A DNA stretch of 64,000 nucleotides from Methylophilus sp. QUAN (GTDB lineage: Bacteria; Pseudomonadota; Gammaproteobacteria; Burkholderiales; Methylophilaceae): positions 372,001 to 436,000 of the forward strand of contig NZ_JADKYT010000002.1 in assembly GCF_015354445.1 (NCBI RefSeq), read 5' to 3'. Positions 1-9,578 of this stretch are shown piece by piece. Numbering within the stretch: position 1 is the stretch's first letter; each line of letters begins with the position of its first letter. The notes below the pieces were generated by a model that was not told the origin of the DNA, did no database searches, and saw nothing but the letters and a program-made list of their open reading frames with translations. A program made the translations under genes and the position numbers.

Positions 1-1
1 A

Positions 2-70
2 CTCGATGTCATCGAAGAGCAGTGGTTAGACGTGCAGGAAAAACTGGAAGCCCTGCCTGAGATTGAATAA
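2..70 (+). CDS. C-terminal fragment of an unidentified protein (5' end outside window)
   Basis: An open frame enters from the left edge and ends with TAA at 68-70. The 22 visible residues are acidic and probably helical (ending EKLEALPEIE). The stop is 29 bases before the next start, so the two genes may be co-transcribed. Too little is visible to name the product. Confidence 0.4.
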   Translation, partial: LDVIEEQWLDVQEKLEALPEIE

Positions 71-99
71 CACGGATAATATTAATTAAAGGGATCATC

Positions 100-672
100 A
101 TGGAAATGACTTATGAAGAACGTTTGAGGTTTATGTATCAGCTATGCCAGGCGCAGACTAGTGCGGGTATTCAGTCTGAAGCACAAGCTGTAGAAGCCTT
201 TGCCAATGTTGAAATCGAAGACGCTATACATTATCTGGCGAGCTTTTTAACATTTAAAGCGATTCAGTCCGCTGACCGCCATCCGGCAGAAGAGCTGGAA
301 AACGATTTTGATATGCTAGGTGTATATCAATGCTTCGGAGTGATGGTGTATGCCTTCTTATTCATGCCACTCACTCAGGAAGGGCGTCATCCTGACTACG
401 ATAGGGCGCAGATTACCATCGGTAAAACCCTGTTTGATGGGCTTGCGCCAGAGATGCTGGCTGAGATTATTGAATCTGGCTTTCATAAGTTCAAACTGAT
501 TGCAGAAGCGGAGTCTGAACATTGGCAGGAGTACCGTGAAAACCTGGATAAAGTGACCATTAGCTATATGATTGCAACGACAGATGATGATAGCCCGCAT
601 AGTCCGGAAGAGGTGCTGCCACTGTTTGGTCAATTGCTAAGTCAGTTATGTGAGGCATTTACGGCTGATTAG
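100..672 (+). CDS. hypothetical protein, 190 aa
   Basis: Not recognised. It is an acidic, probably soluble, largely helical protein with no signal peptide. A central hydrophobic stretch around residues 76-90 (GVYQCFGVMVYAFLFMPL) looks like a buried helix rather than a clear membrane span. The start at 100 follows AAAGGG at a reasonable distance; a second ATG two codons later is equally possible. It lies close behind a gene entering from the left and is followed by a 177-base AT-rich gap, so it probably ends a transcription unit. Coding is supported by length and an uninterrupted frame, not by homology. Confidence 0.65.
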   Translation: MEMTYEERLRFMYQLCQAQTSAGIQSEAQAVEAFANVEIEDAIHYLASFLTFKAIQSADRHPAEELENDFDMLGVYQCFGVMVYAFLFMPLTQEGRHPDYDRAQITIGKTLFDGLAPEMLAEIIESGFHKFKLIAEAESEHWQEYRENLDKVTISYMIATTDDDSPHSPEEVLPLFGQLLSQLCEAFTAD

Positions 673-849
673 CCGTTTAGCATCATAAAATTTTCAGGTA
701 TACTTTAAAATTGTTTAACATTTTTGATACAGTTTGAAAACTTGGGTAAAGTTAGGCCATTTACGCTTGTTAATCAATTTAATTGTTCATAATATTCCAA
801 GGCTAAATATTAGGATAAGCCTTGTGTTATCTTTTAAAAAAGGACATAA

Positions 850-1530
850 ATGAGCAAGCTGCTGTTGATTGACGATGATGTTGAATTAGCCAATATGCTG
901 AAGGAGTTCCTGACGCAAGAGGGCTTTGCGGTGACGACTGCGCACGATGGATTGACGGGTGAGCAATATGTGCTTGCCGGTAAGTTTGACCTAGTGATTC
1001 TTGATGTCATGATGCCAGGTCAGGATGGTTTGCAGACGTTACGCAATGTCAGACAACATTCCGATATCCCTGTGCTGATGCTGACGGCTAAAGACGACAA
1101 TGAAGGCCGCATTGAAGGTTTGGAAGGCGGCGCGGATGACTACGTGCAGAAACCCTGTCTGCCAAGAGAGTTGGTTGCCAGAATTCGTGCCATTTTGCGC
1201 CGTCATACCAGTGACACGCCTAAAGGCAACGATATTGTGGTTGGCCAGTTGGTGGTGTCCAGCGAGCGCAGAAAAGTATTCTGGGCTGACAAGCCGATTG
1301 TGTTTACCAGTACGGAATTCAGCCTGATTGAAATTCTGGCCAAGCACGCCGGTACGATTGTGAGCAAAGAAGATTTGTCCATCAAGGCGCTGGGTCGTCC
1401 GTTGGTCAAATATGACCGTAGTATTGACGTGCATTTAAGTAGTATCCGTCAAAAAATATCAGAAGTGTCTGGCGGTGTGAATGTGATACAAACCATTTAC
1501 CGCGTCGGATACCAACTTGTTAGAGAGTAA
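850..1530 (+). CDS. cpxR-like: OmpR/CpxR-family response regulator
   Basis: DNA-binding response regulator of 226 aa. The receiver domain (about 1-118) has the acidic DDD near residue 9, the phospho-acceptor aspartate in LVILDVMMPG and the conserved lysine in YVQKPCLPREL. A winged-helix domain follows (about 130-225), ending in the typical SIDVHLSSIRQKI...IQTIYRVGYQL pattern. It is followed 20 bases later by its probable partner kinase. Closest in type to CpxR, which responds to envelope stress; the actual stimulus is not shown by the sequence. An AAAAAAGGAC ribosome site precedes the ATG. Confidence 0.88.
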   Translation: MSKLLLIDDDVELANMLKEFLTQEGFAVTTAHDGLTGEQYVLAGKFDLVILDVMMPGQDGLQTLRNVRQHSDIPVLMLTAKDDNEGRIEGLEGGADDYVQKPCLPRELVARIRAILRRHTSDTPKGNDIVVGQLVVSSERRKVFWADKPIVFTSTEFSLIEILAKHAGTIVSKEDLSIKALGRPLVKYDRSIDVHLSSIRQKISEVSGGVNVIQTIYRVGYQLVRE

Positions 1531-1550
1531 GTGAATTAAACGCGAGGGTT

Positions 1551-2714
1551 ATGGGGCGCCTGTTCTGGAAGTTATTCTTAGCATTCTTTTTGGCGCTCAT
1601 CTCCACCGATCTCATCGTTGGTAATATTGTTGAGTGGCAGACCCATCAACAATCTCCCATGCATCATACAGTCTCGCAGGCTTGCACCTCAGCAAGCGAC
1701 TGTGAGACCAAGCCAAATGCCTTAAAGCCTGAGTCTCAGTCAGTGAAGGCCGATCAACCGTCGGCTGAGAGGCAATACTTTAGCCTGCCTTTATATGTAC
1801 TGATCTACAGCCTCGTCTCCAGCAGCATTTTTGCCGGAGTCCTGGCCTGGTCAATTTCGCATCCCATCAAGTTATTGCTTGATCATCTGAAGAGTGCCGC
1901 AGAAGGGGATTTGCTGGTCAGGGTGAGCCCCAAAATCACCGCCAGTCACGATGAATTTTCTGAGTTGGGTGAAGCATTTGACTTGATGGCATTGCGCCTT
2001 AACAACATGATTAAAAGCCAATCCAAAATGTTGCATCATGTTTCTCACGAGTTACGTTCGCCATTAGCCAGGATACAGATGTCGGTGGGCCTGGTGATGC
2101 AGAATCCCAAGAAAATGCAAAGCTCTTTACAGCGTGTTGAGCTGGAAGCGGTACGCATGGAAAGAATGATTTCAGAGTTGCTGGAAATCTTTCGATTTGA
2201 ATCGGGCATGCAAAAGCTGCAAAAGACCGAGGTCGATTTAAAAGAACTGCTGACCGGGATTGTGGGTGATGTGCTATTCGAGAAACATGAGGCCAAGCTG
2301 CATCTGGATATGCCGGAGGATGCTGTAGTCGTGGACGGCCAGTTGGAGTTGTTGCAACGGGCAATCGACAATGTGATCCGCAATGCCGTGAAATATGGCC
2401 CAGAGAGTGGCGTGGTAACGATTGAGTTGCAACACAGTGCACGTACCAGTGAAGTGATCCTGGAAGTGGAGGATCAAGGCCAGGGCGTCGAGCCGCAAGA
2501 GCTTGAGCAAATCTTCAGGCCGTTTGTACGCGGACGTCGCGCATCACAGGTGGACGGCCATGGCATCGGCTTGGCCATGACCAAGCATATCGTTGAAGCG
2601 CATGGTGGTTTCGTCAAAGCGACCAATCTCAGTCCGCATGGTTTTATGATCCGTATCCATTTGCCCGAAAAGCATGAGGCTCCTACCGATCAAGAGTCTA
2701 AAAATTGGATGTAA
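1551..2714 (+). CDS. cpxA-like: CpxA-like sensor histidine kinase
   Basis: Membrane histidine kinase of 387 aa paired with the preceding regulator. An N-terminal membrane segment (about 5-25), a short periplasmic loop of about 60 residues and a second span (about 80-102) are followed by HAMP, a HisKA box ([15 protein letters not shown]) and an HATPase domain with N box ([11 protein letters not shown]), G1 (DQGQGV) and G2 ([13 protein letters not shown]). The periplasmic loop contains two cysteines (CTSASDC), possibly disulfide-linked. The short sensor loop and overall order fit the CpxA type. The ligand is unknown. Confidence 0.87.
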   Translation: MGRLFWKLFLAFFLALISTDLIVGNIVEWQTHQQSPMHHTVSQACTSASDCETKPNALKPESQSVKADQPSAERQYFSLPLYVLIYSLVSSSIFAGVLAWSISHPIKLLLDHLKSAAEGDLLVRVSPKITASHDEFSELGEAFDLMALRLNNMIKSQSKMLHHVSHELRSPLARIQMSVGLVMQNPKKMQSSLQRVELEAVRMERMISELLEIFRFESGMQKLQKTEVDLKELLTGIVGDVLFEKHEAKLHLDMPEDAVVVDGQLELLQRAIDNVIRNAVKYGPESGVVTIELQHSARTSEVILEVEDQGQGVEPQELEQIFRPFVRGRRASQVDGHGIGLAMTKHIVEAHGGFVKATNLSPHGFMIRIHLPEKHEAPTDQESKNWM

Positions 2715-2766
2715 CAATGCTAAAATAGCGGGTTTACGAATAACGCAGACGATAGCCGGATACTTT

Positions 2767-4305
2767 ATGACAGCACAACATTCCAACCCAGACAGCACGA
2801 CAGAGTCAGTCGTTGATGAGAATCACGTGATTGCAGAGCGTCGCGAAAAGTTGCGCCTGCTGCGCGAACAGGCGCAATCTGCACAAGTCGCGACGTTTCC
2901 TAACGACTTCAAGCCTGAGCATAAGGCAGCTGTTTTACAGGAGACTTATGCTGCCACAGAGAAAGACGTGCTGGATCCGCAAGAGATTGTGGTTGTGGTG
3001 GCCGGTCGCATGATGCTCAAGCGCGTCATGGGCAAAGCCAGTTTTGCGACGATTCAAGACAGCACGGCGCGTATTCAACTGTATGTTGCACGTGATGAAA
3101 TCGGCGAAGAACTCTACGAGAGCTTTAAACACTGGGACATGGGTGACATTCTGGGGGCGCGCGGACGTTTGTTTAAAACCCGCACCGGTGAGCTGTCGGT
3201 GCATGTGACCGAACTGCGTTTGCTGACCAAGTCGCTGCGCCCATTGCCAGAAAAATTCCATGGTCTGCAAGATCAGGAAATCAAATACCGTCAGCGTTAT
3301 GTTGACCTGATCACCTCTGAAGAAACCCGCGCAACCTTTAAAGCGCGCTCAAAAGTCGTGGCGGCGATTCGCCAGTTTATGAATGACAACGAGTTTCTTG
3401 AAGTGGAAACGCCCATGTTGCACCCGATTCCTGGTGGTGCGTCAGCCAAGCCATTTGTCACGCATCATAATGCGCTCGATATGCAGATGTTTATGCGTAT
3501 TGCGCCAGAGCTCTACCTGAAGCGCCTGATTGTGGGCGGTTTTGAGCGCGTGTTTGAAATCAACCGTAACTTCCGTAATGAAGGCCTCAGCGTGCGTCAT
3601 AACCCTGAGTTCACCATGATGGAGTTCTACGCGGCTTATACTGACTACCAATGGTTGATGGATTTTACCGAGCAATGTATCCGTGCGGCAGCGATTGCGG
3701 CCAACGGTACGGCAGTATTGAGCTATGCTGGCAAAGAAGTCGATTTAAGCAAGCCGTTCGAGCGTTTGACCATTGTCGGTGCCATTCAAAAATATGCGCC
3801 ACAATATACGCTGGCGCAACTCGATGACGCTGATTTCATCCGTCAGGAGTTATTAAAATTTGGTGTGAAGCCGTTTGACCATGCTGGTTTGGGTTCACTA
3901 CAGTTGTCCCTGTTTGAAGAAACTGCGGAAAGCCAGCTGTGGCAGCCAACCTATATTATTGATTACCCGGTGGAAGTGTCGCCTTTGGCGCGTGCTTCAG
4001 ACAAGCACCCTGAAATCACTGAACGTTTTGAGCTGTTTATTACCGGCCGCGAAATGGCCAATGGCTTTAGCGAGCTGAACGATGCAGAAGACCAGGCCGC
4101 GCGCTTCCATGCCCAAATGAAAGCCAAAGAGGCGGGTGACCAGGAAGCCATGTATTACGATGCGGACTTTATCCGTGCCCTGGAATATGGCATGCCGCCG
4201 ACCGGTGGTTGTGGCATTGGTATTGACCGCCTGGTGATGCTGATTACGGATAGCCCAAGCATTCGCGATGTGATTCTGTTCCCGCATATGCGCGCGGAAA
4301 GCTAA
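2767..4305 (+). CDS. lysS: lysyl-tRNA synthetase (class II)
   Basis: Charges tRNA-Lys with lysine in the cytoplasm. The 512-aa product has the N-terminal OB-fold anticodon-binding domain (about 60-170) and the class II catalytic core: motif 1 around [21 protein letters not shown], motif 2 as [21 protein letters not shown] and motif 3 as [16 protein letters not shown] place the start at the ATG at 2767. This gives the usual LysS length, whereas the upstream in-frame ATG at 2674 would run back through the end of the kinase gene and add 31 untypical residues. An intrinsic terminator follows directly. Confidence 0.96.
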   Translation: MTAQHSNPDSTTESVVDENHVIAERREKLRLLREQAQSAQVATFPNDFKPEHKAAVLQETYAATEKDVLDPQEIVVVVAGRMMLKRVMGKASFATIQDSTARIQLYVARDEIGEELYESFKHWDMGDILGARGRLFKTRTGELSVHVTELRLLTKSLRPLPEKFHGLQDQEIKYRQRYVDLITSEETRATFKARSKVVAAIRQFMNDNEFLEVETPMLHPIPGGASAKPFVTHHNALDMQMFMRIAPELYLKRLIVGGFERVFEINRNFRNEGLSVRHNPEFTMMEFYAAYTDYQWLMDFTEQCIRAAAIAANGTAVLSYAGKEVDLSKPFERLTIVGAIQKYAPQYTLAQLDDADFIRQELLKFGVKPFDHAGLGSLQLSLFEETAESQLWQPTYIIDYPVEVSPLARASDKHPEITERFELFITGREMANGFSELNDAEDQAARFHAQMKAKEAGDQEAMYYDADFIRALEYGMPPTGGCGIGIDRLVMLITDSPSIRDVILFPHMRAES

Positions 4306-4324
4306 ACCAATCAAAATAACATGG

Positions 4325-4350
4325 AGCCACCCGATAAGGGTGGCTTTTTT
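4325..4350 (+). terminator. Rho-independent terminator after lysS
   Basis: GCCACCC (4326-4332) pairs with GGGTGGC (4338-4344) around a five-base loop and is followed by six T. It lies 20 bases after the lysS stop. Confidence 0.93.
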
Positions 4351-4386
4351 GTTACTAATAGTCTGCCTGTAAGAAATATGTAAGGT

Positions 4387-4405
4387 TTGTCATCAAACTG
4401 TCATA
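4387..4405 (+). promoter_or_regulatory. Pho box (PhoB-type operator) before the porin gene
   Basis: TTGTCATCAAACTGTCATA contains two 7-base repeats (TTGTCAT and CTGTCAT) separated by exactly four bases. This is the geometry of the PhoB binding site, with one mismatch in the first half. It ends about 58 bases before the porin start, a normal position for an activator. It predicts induction of the downstream porin by phosphate starvation. Confidence 0.8.
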
Positions 4406-4463
4406 TTGAAAATTCAAAATACGTCCCGGATACACACATGTAATCTTATAACAGGGGATAATA

Positions 4464-5873
4464 ATGAATTTGAAGTTTCGTCGTTTGTTGATGGCAACCT
4501 TGGCCGGTGGCTTGTTAACAGGTTTGACGTCTGTCTCATATGCTGATTCAACTACTGACCTGGTGCAGGCATTGATTAGCAAAGGTGTTTTGACTGAAGA
4601 AGAAGGCGCTTTGCTGATGAAGGGCCGTACTAATGAAGTTGAAGTGCAGAAAAAGAAAGAAAGCAAAAGCTGGACTAGCCGCGTGAATATGCGTGGTTAT
4701 GTGCAAAATCGTGTCACGGCAATGATTGGTAATGACGGTGATAATCCTGCGCATCCTGTCGATTTATGGTCCGACCGTTCCGTAGGGACTGATGACTCCA
4801 TCAACCCCGACAAGAACTTTTTGATTCGTCGTGCACGTATCATTATTTTTGGTGATTTTGGTGACCATCTGAGCTACTACATCCAGCCTGACTTTGCATC
4901 ATCTGCTAGTGGTACAAACAACATTGCACAGCTTCGTGACGCTTACGGTGATATCAACATTGATAAGGCTAAAGTTCACCGCGTACGTGTGGGTCAATCT
5001 AAAGTGCCTTATGGTTTCGAAAACCTGCAATCGTCTTCTAACCGCTTGGCGATGGATCGTGTAGATGCGATGAACAGTGCTGTGCGTGATGAGCGTGATA
5101 CAGGTGCGTTTTACTACTACACGCCAGAAAATGTTCAGGCATTGTTTAAAGAAATCAACGATAAAGGCCTGAAACATTCTGGCAACTACGGTATGGTTGG
5201 TGTTGGTTTATATAATGGTCAGGGCGCTAACCGTAGTGACGTTAACGATAACTACCATGTGGTAGCACGTGCTACTTACCCTTGGAAAACTGAATCCGGC
5301 CAGATCTATGAGGCTGGTATTCAAGCCTATTCCGGAGATTACCAACCGTCGGCTGGCGCTTACAGAAGAACAGCTAGCGCCAGTGCTACTACACCAGGTG
5401 TGTTTAAAGATGGAGTGACGACCACTAAAGGTATCAAAGATGAACGTGTAGGCGTTAGCTTTATCATGTATCCTCAGCCATTCGGTTTGCAAGCGGAATG
5501 GAACTGGGGTACTACACCTGGTTTGGACACTGCACAGAATAGAATTGAGGAAAAACATCTACAAGGTGGCTATGTACAAGCGATGTACAAGATCGATAAT
5601 TTCCAATTCCTGGAAACGAATGGCACTTTGATTCCATTTGTCAAATGGCAATACTTTGATGGTTATAACAAAGCTGAAACCAATGCCCCTGAGAACCACG
5701 TAAACGATTGGGAGTTGGGTGTGGAGTGGCAACTTGCACCAGAGGTTGAGATTATGGCTGAATATCATCACATGAAGCGTAATAACCTGGTAACTGGTAA
5801 CCTTGCGCGTGCAGTGGATTATCAAAGCTTTACCGCAGATGCTTTGCGCGTACAAGTCCAGTACAACTTCTAA
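4464..5873 (+). CDS. OprO/OprP-type phosphate-selective porin
   Basis: Outer-membrane beta-barrel porin of 469 aa. A signal peptide ends near residue 27 (SVSYA-DS). A short helical, lysine-rich linker resembling the trimerisation coiled coil of such porins comes next (about 35-70), then alternating beta strands, ending in an aromatic residue (VQVQYNF). The segment FLIRRARIIIFGDFGDHLSYYIQPDF is characteristic of the Porin_O_P family. The upstream Pho box independently supports a phosphate or polyphosphate role. It is monocistronic, with its own terminator. Substrate selectivity cannot be read from the sequence. Confidence 0.87.
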   Translation: MNLKFRRLLMATLAGGLLTGLTSVSYADSTTDLVQALISKGVLTEEEGALLMKGRTNEVEVQKKKESKSWTSRVNMRGYVQNRVTAMIGNDGDNPAHPVDLWSDRSVGTDDSINPDKNFLIRRARIIIFGDFGDHLSYYIQPDFASSASGTNNIAQLRDAYGDINIDKAKVHRVRVGQSKVPYGFENLQSSSNRLAMDRVDAMNSAVRDERDTGAFYYYTPENVQALFKEINDKGLKHSGNYGMVGVGLYNGQGANRSDVNDNYHVVARATYPWKTESGQIYEAGIQAYSGDYQPSAGAYRRTASASATTPGVFKDGVTTTKGIKDERVGVSFIMYPQPFGLQAEWNWGTTPGLDTAQNRIEEKHLQGGYVQAMYKIDNFQFLETNGTLIPFVKWQYFDGYNKAETNAPENHVNDWELGVEWQLAPEVEIMAEYHHMKRNNLVTGNLARAVDYQSFTADALRVQVQYNF

Positions 5874-5900
5874 TAACAAGCGTATCAACACTTAAATTGA

Positions 5901-5928
5901 AATCCCGCAGTATTGCGGGATTTTTTTT
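5901..5928 (+). terminator. Rho-independent terminator after the porin
   Basis: AATCCCGCA (5901-5909) pairs with TGCGGGATT (5914-5922) around GTAT, followed by a run of T to 5928. Confidence 0.95.
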
Positions 5929-6031
5929 ATCTCTTATATAGTTAAAAGTAATATAAAAATAACAAATAATTATTTTTTTAAATATTAATAGTCTGAAATA
6001 ATGCCGTTCATTCAATGCAGTGAGGGGCATC

Positions 6032-6226
6032 ATGTCTACAGTATTAAACAAACCGGAAACAAAACCTGACGAGGCCGTACTTGCCATCGTGGCGGCAGCC
6101 ATTTCGGCTGTGCAGCAGGATACCGGCTATGGTTCGATTGAAATTACGGTGCATGATGGGCGGGTGACACAAATTGAGCGGCGCGAGAAAGTCCGCTTTG
6201 ATCATCAGATAAAACCGAAGAAGTAG
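6032..6226 (+). CDS. DUF2292 (YezD-like) small protein
   Basis: Cytoplasmic protein of 64 aa. The C-terminal half (TGYGSIEITVHDGRVTQIER) matches the DUF2292 pattern, a small beta-hairpin domain of unknown function often found beside sulfur-assimilation genes. The start is the ATG at 6032, four bases after GAGGGG; an in-frame GTG at 6020 lacks a ribosome site. It is followed by an outer-membrane barrel gene and a sulfate-binding protein gene on the same strand, probably one operon. I infer a role in sulfur metabolism from this context only. Confidence 0.78.
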   Translation: MSTVLNKPETKPDEAVLAIVAAAISAVQQDTGYGSIEITVHDGRVTQIERREKVRFDHQIKPKK

Positions 6227-6290
6227 TTGATAAAATTTTACTGAGCACTGACCAGGCTGCTGGAAGTCATTAATTCACGGGAGATAATAC

Positions 6291-8036
6291 ATGCAGTTAA
6301 AGAAATTAAGTCTTGCACTGGCAACCGCAGGTGTGTGGTGGCTAGGTAATGGCGTGGCCTCAGCAGCAGAAGAGGTACAGCTGGCAGAGACACAAATAGA
6401 GGATGCTGAGCAACAAAAGAAAGTAAAAGCACGCCTGGAAGAAATCAAGGCTGAAGAAAAAGCGGCTGCCAAAGCAGCAAGTGGCTATTACGTTGAGCGC
6501 CGTAGTTATGGCACACAAAAAGAAACCGAGCCGCCAAAGTATGTGAAACAGGCTAATAAAACCTGGCTGAAAGACTACGATACATTTGCTGATGTTGATT
6601 GGTTGGACATCGGCTTTGAGCATCGCGCTCGTTTTGAAAGCCGTCAAAACGATTTTCGTCGTGCCCGTGAAAATATTGATGAACCACTCTTACTGCGTAC
6701 ACGCGCTTTTGTGGGCTTGAAGAATATCTTGGACCCATTCCGTTTTGCGGTCGAGGTGCAGGATTCTCGCCGTAATCATAGCGATTACAACAGCAGTACA
6801 GATCGTCGCTTATCTAGCGACCCCAGAGACATCAATCATGCAGACTTTCTACAAGCCTATCTGGAGTTGTATTTCAAAGAGAGCATTTTCGGTAAAGATG
6901 ACCTGGGTAATAACCGCCCATTCTGGGTACGCGGTGGCCGTTTGGCCTGGGAAGATCTGGATCGTCGTTTGATTGCCCGTAACGAATGGCGTAACACAAC
7001 TAATACATTCCAGGGTATTCGTGCCAACATTGGTGAAAAGAAAAATGACTGGCAATTGGAAGCGTTTGCTGTGCAACCGGTACAACGTTTTGCATCAGAG
7101 CTGGATCAAGTTGATCATGCCCAAAAATTTTACGGATTGGTGGGTGATTGGCGCCGTTGGTCTGAATACGTGACGATTCAGCCATATTATTTCTACCTGA
7201 AGCAAGATGGCGATAAGGTTAAGTATGATGGTAATGGGTCTGCGTATAGTGATCGTAGTGTTTCTCCTAGTCCTCTTGCTTACACCGCAATACAGGAAGC
7301 AAGAGCTCAAGTCGATCGTGAAATTAACACTGCAGGTATTCGCGTGTTTGGTGTGATTCCTGGCACACAGTGGGATTACGATGCTGCTTACAATAAACAA
7401 TGGGGGCATGTGCAGCGTTTCATTGGAACAACTGTGGCTGCGGGTCGTTATATCAACGTAGACCATGATGCCTATGCCTATAACGCTGAGGTTGGTTACA
7501 CCTTCAATAAACATGCATGGAAGCCACGCTTCAGCGCTTCTTACGGCGTAGCCAGCGGTGACCATGTGTCAGGAGGTAATACCAACACAGATACTTCTGA
7601 TAACCAAGGTTTCGACCGCTTGTTTGGCTTTGCGCGTCCTTGGTCTAACAACGACTACGTGCAGATGAATAACATTCGTGCCGCCAAAGTACGTGTGGAA
7701 TTCGACCCTAAAGTCCCATTCCTGGATAACGTAAAAGTCGATACTGGCTTTAGCTGGTACCGCCTGGATGATGCTACAGATCGCTGGGCTGCTGGCAATA
7801 ACTTGCAAGATGCCACCGGGAGATCTGGCTCAGATCTGGGTAAAGAATACGACTTGCGTGTACGTTTCCCGCTGAACCAATATGCGTCACTCAATTTGGG
7901 TTATGCACACTTCTGGGCGGGTGATTTTGTTCAAGATGCTGTAAGCGCTTCAGCTAACAACCGTACCGCTTTTGACCAGAACCGTTCTGATAGCTCAGAC
8001 TTTTTCTACACTGAACTCACTTTGTTAGGTTTTTAA
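6291..8036 (+). CDS. alginate-export-type outer-membrane beta-barrel protein
   Basis: A 581-aa outer-membrane protein. The signal peptide ends near residue 25 (GVASA-AE). Residues 28-60 form a strongly charged helical stretch (KKVKARLEEIKAEEKAAAK) that probably makes a coiled coil. The remainder is a barrel with a C-terminal aromatic residue (TELTLLGF). The barrel segment (DIGFEHRARFESRQNDFRR, RTRAFVGLKN) is of the alginate_exp/AlgE superfamily, whose members carry many anionic solutes. GGGAG precedes the ATG. Only 12 bases separate it from the sulfate-binding protein gene, so I infer a porin for sulfate or organosulfur anions rather than alginate. Confidence 0.78.
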   Translation: MQLKKLSLALATAGVWWLGNGVASAAEEVQLAETQIEDAEQQKKVKARLEEIKAEEKAAAKAASGYYVERRSYGTQKETEPPKYVKQANKTWLKDYDTFADVDWLDIGFEHRARFESRQNDFRRARENIDEPLLLRTRAFVGLKNILDPFRFAVEVQDSRRNHSDYNSSTDRRLSSDPRDINHADFLQAYLELYFKESIFGKDDLGNNRPFWVRGGRLAWEDLDRRLIARNEWRNTTNTFQGIRANIGEKKNDWQLEAFAVQPVQRFASELDQVDHAQKFYGLVGDWRRWSEYVTIQPYYFYLKQDGDKVKYDGNGSAYSDRSVSPSPLAYTAIQEARAQVDREINTAGIRVFGVIPGTQWDYDAAYNKQWGHVQRFIGTTVAAGRYINVDHDAYAYNAEVGYTFNKHAWKPRFSASYGVASGDHVSGGNTNTDTSDNQGFDRLFGFARPWSNNDYVQMNNIRAAKVRVEFDPKVPFLDNVKVDTGFSWYRLDDATDRWAAGNNLQDATGRSGSDLGKEYDLRVRFPLNQYASLNLGYAHFWAGDFVQDAVSASANNRTAFDQNRSDSSDFFYTELTLLGF

Positions 8037-8048
8037 TCGGGGAACAGC

Positions 8049-9056
8049 ATGAAATTTAATACGACCTTACTTAAGGTGATTGCCGCAGTCGCCTTTGTAT
8101 TACCAGTGGCTGCATCAGCTGCCGATGTGAACCTGCTCAACGTGTCTTATGATCCAACGCGTGAGCTGTATCAAGACTATAACGATGCATTTGCCAAGTA
8201 CTGGAAAGCCAAAACTGGTGACAATGTGGTGATCAAGCAATCACACGGTGGTTCCGGCAAGCAGGCGCGTTCAGTAATCGATGGCTTGCAGGCCGATGTG
8301 GTGACACTGGCCTTGTCTTATGACATTGACGAAGTCGGCAGTAAAGGGCGCTTGTTCGGGCCAGACTGGCAAAAACGTCTGCCGCATAACAGCTCACCTT
8401 ATACCTCTACTATTGTGTTCTTGGTGCGTAAAGGCAACCCGAAAAACATCAAGGACTGGAATGATCTGGTGAAACCAGGGACTTCGGTGATTACGCCTAA
8501 CCCGAAAACCTCGGGTGGTGCACGCTGGAACTACCTGGCTGCTTATGCTTATGCGCTTAAGCAGAACAATAATGATGATGCCAAAGCCAAGGACTTCTTG
8601 AAAAAGCTGTTTAAAAACGTGCCGGTGCTGGATAGCGGTGCGCGTGGCTCAACCACCACATTTGTCGAACGCGGCATTGGTGATGTGTTGCTGGCATGGG
8701 AGAACGAGGCTTTCCTGGCGCAGAAAGAGTTGGGCCCGGACAAGTTTGATATCGTGGTGCCATCCTTGTCAATTTTGGCTGAGCCGCCAGTGACGGTGGT
8801 TGATAAAAATGCCAAGCGACATGGTACTGAAGCGGTTGCAAAAGCTTACCTGGAGTATTTGTATAGCGAAGAAGGCCAGGAAATTGCGGCGAAGAATTAC
8901 TACCGCCCAACCTTGGAATCTGTCGCCAAGAAATACGAAAAACAGTTTCCAAAGGTCAATTTGATCAAGATTGATGAAACGTTTGGCGGCTGGCAAAAAG
9001 CACAGAAAACACATTTTGCCGATGGGGGCGTGTTTGACGAGATTTACCAAAAATAA
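8049..9056 (+). CDS. sbp: periplasmic sulfate-binding protein (copy 1)
   Basis: Captures sulfate (or thiosulfate) in the periplasm for an ABC importer. The 335-aa product has a signal peptide (cleavage near ASA-AD, residue 24) and family hallmarks: [13 protein letters not shown] at the mature N-terminus, [16 protein letters not shown], and [19 protein letters not shown]. No permease or ATPase genes are adjacent; it probably feeds CysTWA encoded at 20.7-23.5 kb. It is co-oriented with the DUF2292 and barrel genes and followed by a terminator. It is a clear paralogue of the second binding protein at 18.7 kb. Confidence 0.94.
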   Translation: MKFNTTLLKVIAAVAFVLPVAASAADVNLLNVSYDPTRELYQDYNDAFAKYWKAKTGDNVVIKQSHGGSGKQARSVIDGLQADVVTLALSYDIDEVGSKGRLFGPDWQKRLPHNSSPYTSTIVFLVRKGNPKNIKDWNDLVKPGTSVITPNPKTSGGARWNYLAAYAYALKQNNNDDAKAKDFLKKLFKNVPVLDSGARGSTTTFVERGIGDVLLAWENEAFLAQKELGPDKFDIVVPSLSILAEPPVTVVDKNAKRHGTEAVAKAYLEYLYSEEGQEIAAKNYYRPTLESVAKKYEKQFPKVNLIKIDETFGGWQKAQKTHFADGGVFDEIYQK

Positions 9057-9070
9057 GATTTGATCAACAG

Positions 9071-9100
9071 AAAAAGGCATTTACCCAATGCCTTTTTCTT
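9071..9100 (+). terminator. Rho-independent terminator after sbp copy 1
   Basis: AAAAAGGCATT (9071-9081) and AATGCCTTTTT form an 11-base-pair stem around a short loop, with T-rich sequence following. It ends the DUF2292-barrel-sbp unit; the next gene starts 24 bases later. Confidence 0.88.
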
Positions 9101-9123
9101 TCTCTACAAAAGGAGAGTGTTTC

Positions 9124-9402
9124 ATGTCAAAAGCATTAGTGATTGGTGGTGACCGTATTGAAGGCATCAAGCAGGTACTGCAAGCGCAGGGGATCGATAA
9201 AATTGATCACTGGACAGGCAGAAAGCCCGGAGATGTGAAGCGCGAGCTACCGGCAAACGTCAATGTGATTGTGTTGGTCACCGGCTGGCTCAATCATTCC
9301 ATGATGTACCGTATCAAGCATGTGGCGCACAAACGCGGCCTCAAGGTCGTGTATACACGCAATAGTGCCGATGGTATGCAGCGCGTACTCGAAGCGGCCT
9401 GA
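9124..9402 (+). CDS. DUF2325 domain protein
   Basis: Small cytoplasmic protein of 92 aa. The pattern MSKALVIGGDRIEGIKQVLQAQG, followed by a central VIVLVTGWLNHSMMY and RGLKVVYTRN, fits the DUF2325 family, whose members resemble receiver or Rossmann-like folds and have no established biochemical role. The start at 9124 follows AAAGGAGAG; an earlier in-frame ATG at 9088 lies inside the preceding terminator and is rejected. Because a terminator separates it from sbp, expression may rely on read-through or its own promoter. Confidence 0.78.
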   Translation: MSKALVIGGDRIEGIKQVLQAQGIDKIDHWTGRKPGDVKRELPANVNVIVLVTGWLNHSMMYRIKHVAHKRGLKVVYTRNSADGMQRVLEAA

Positions 9403-9578
9403 TCACGCGTTGCACGGTTACGCAGTCTTAAATATTAATTTTTTTTAAATTAGGTCTAAATTTATCCGTTTGTTTGGCCGATAACCCTAATGAGATTTCA
9501 GGTTTAATGACCTGACTCAAGAATTTTTCTGTGTCGACGGCTCAGAATAATGCGGTGATAGCGGTTAAAGGGTAAATA

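Noticed and set aside
2674-2766. N-terminal extension of lysS starting at 2674
   Set aside because: It overlaps the kinase gene and adds 31 residues not seen in LysS; the ATG at 2767 gives the standard length.
9088-9123. Earlier start for the DUF2325 gene
   Set aside because: The ATG lies in the 3' arm of the preceding terminator; the ATG at 9124 has a strong ribosome site.
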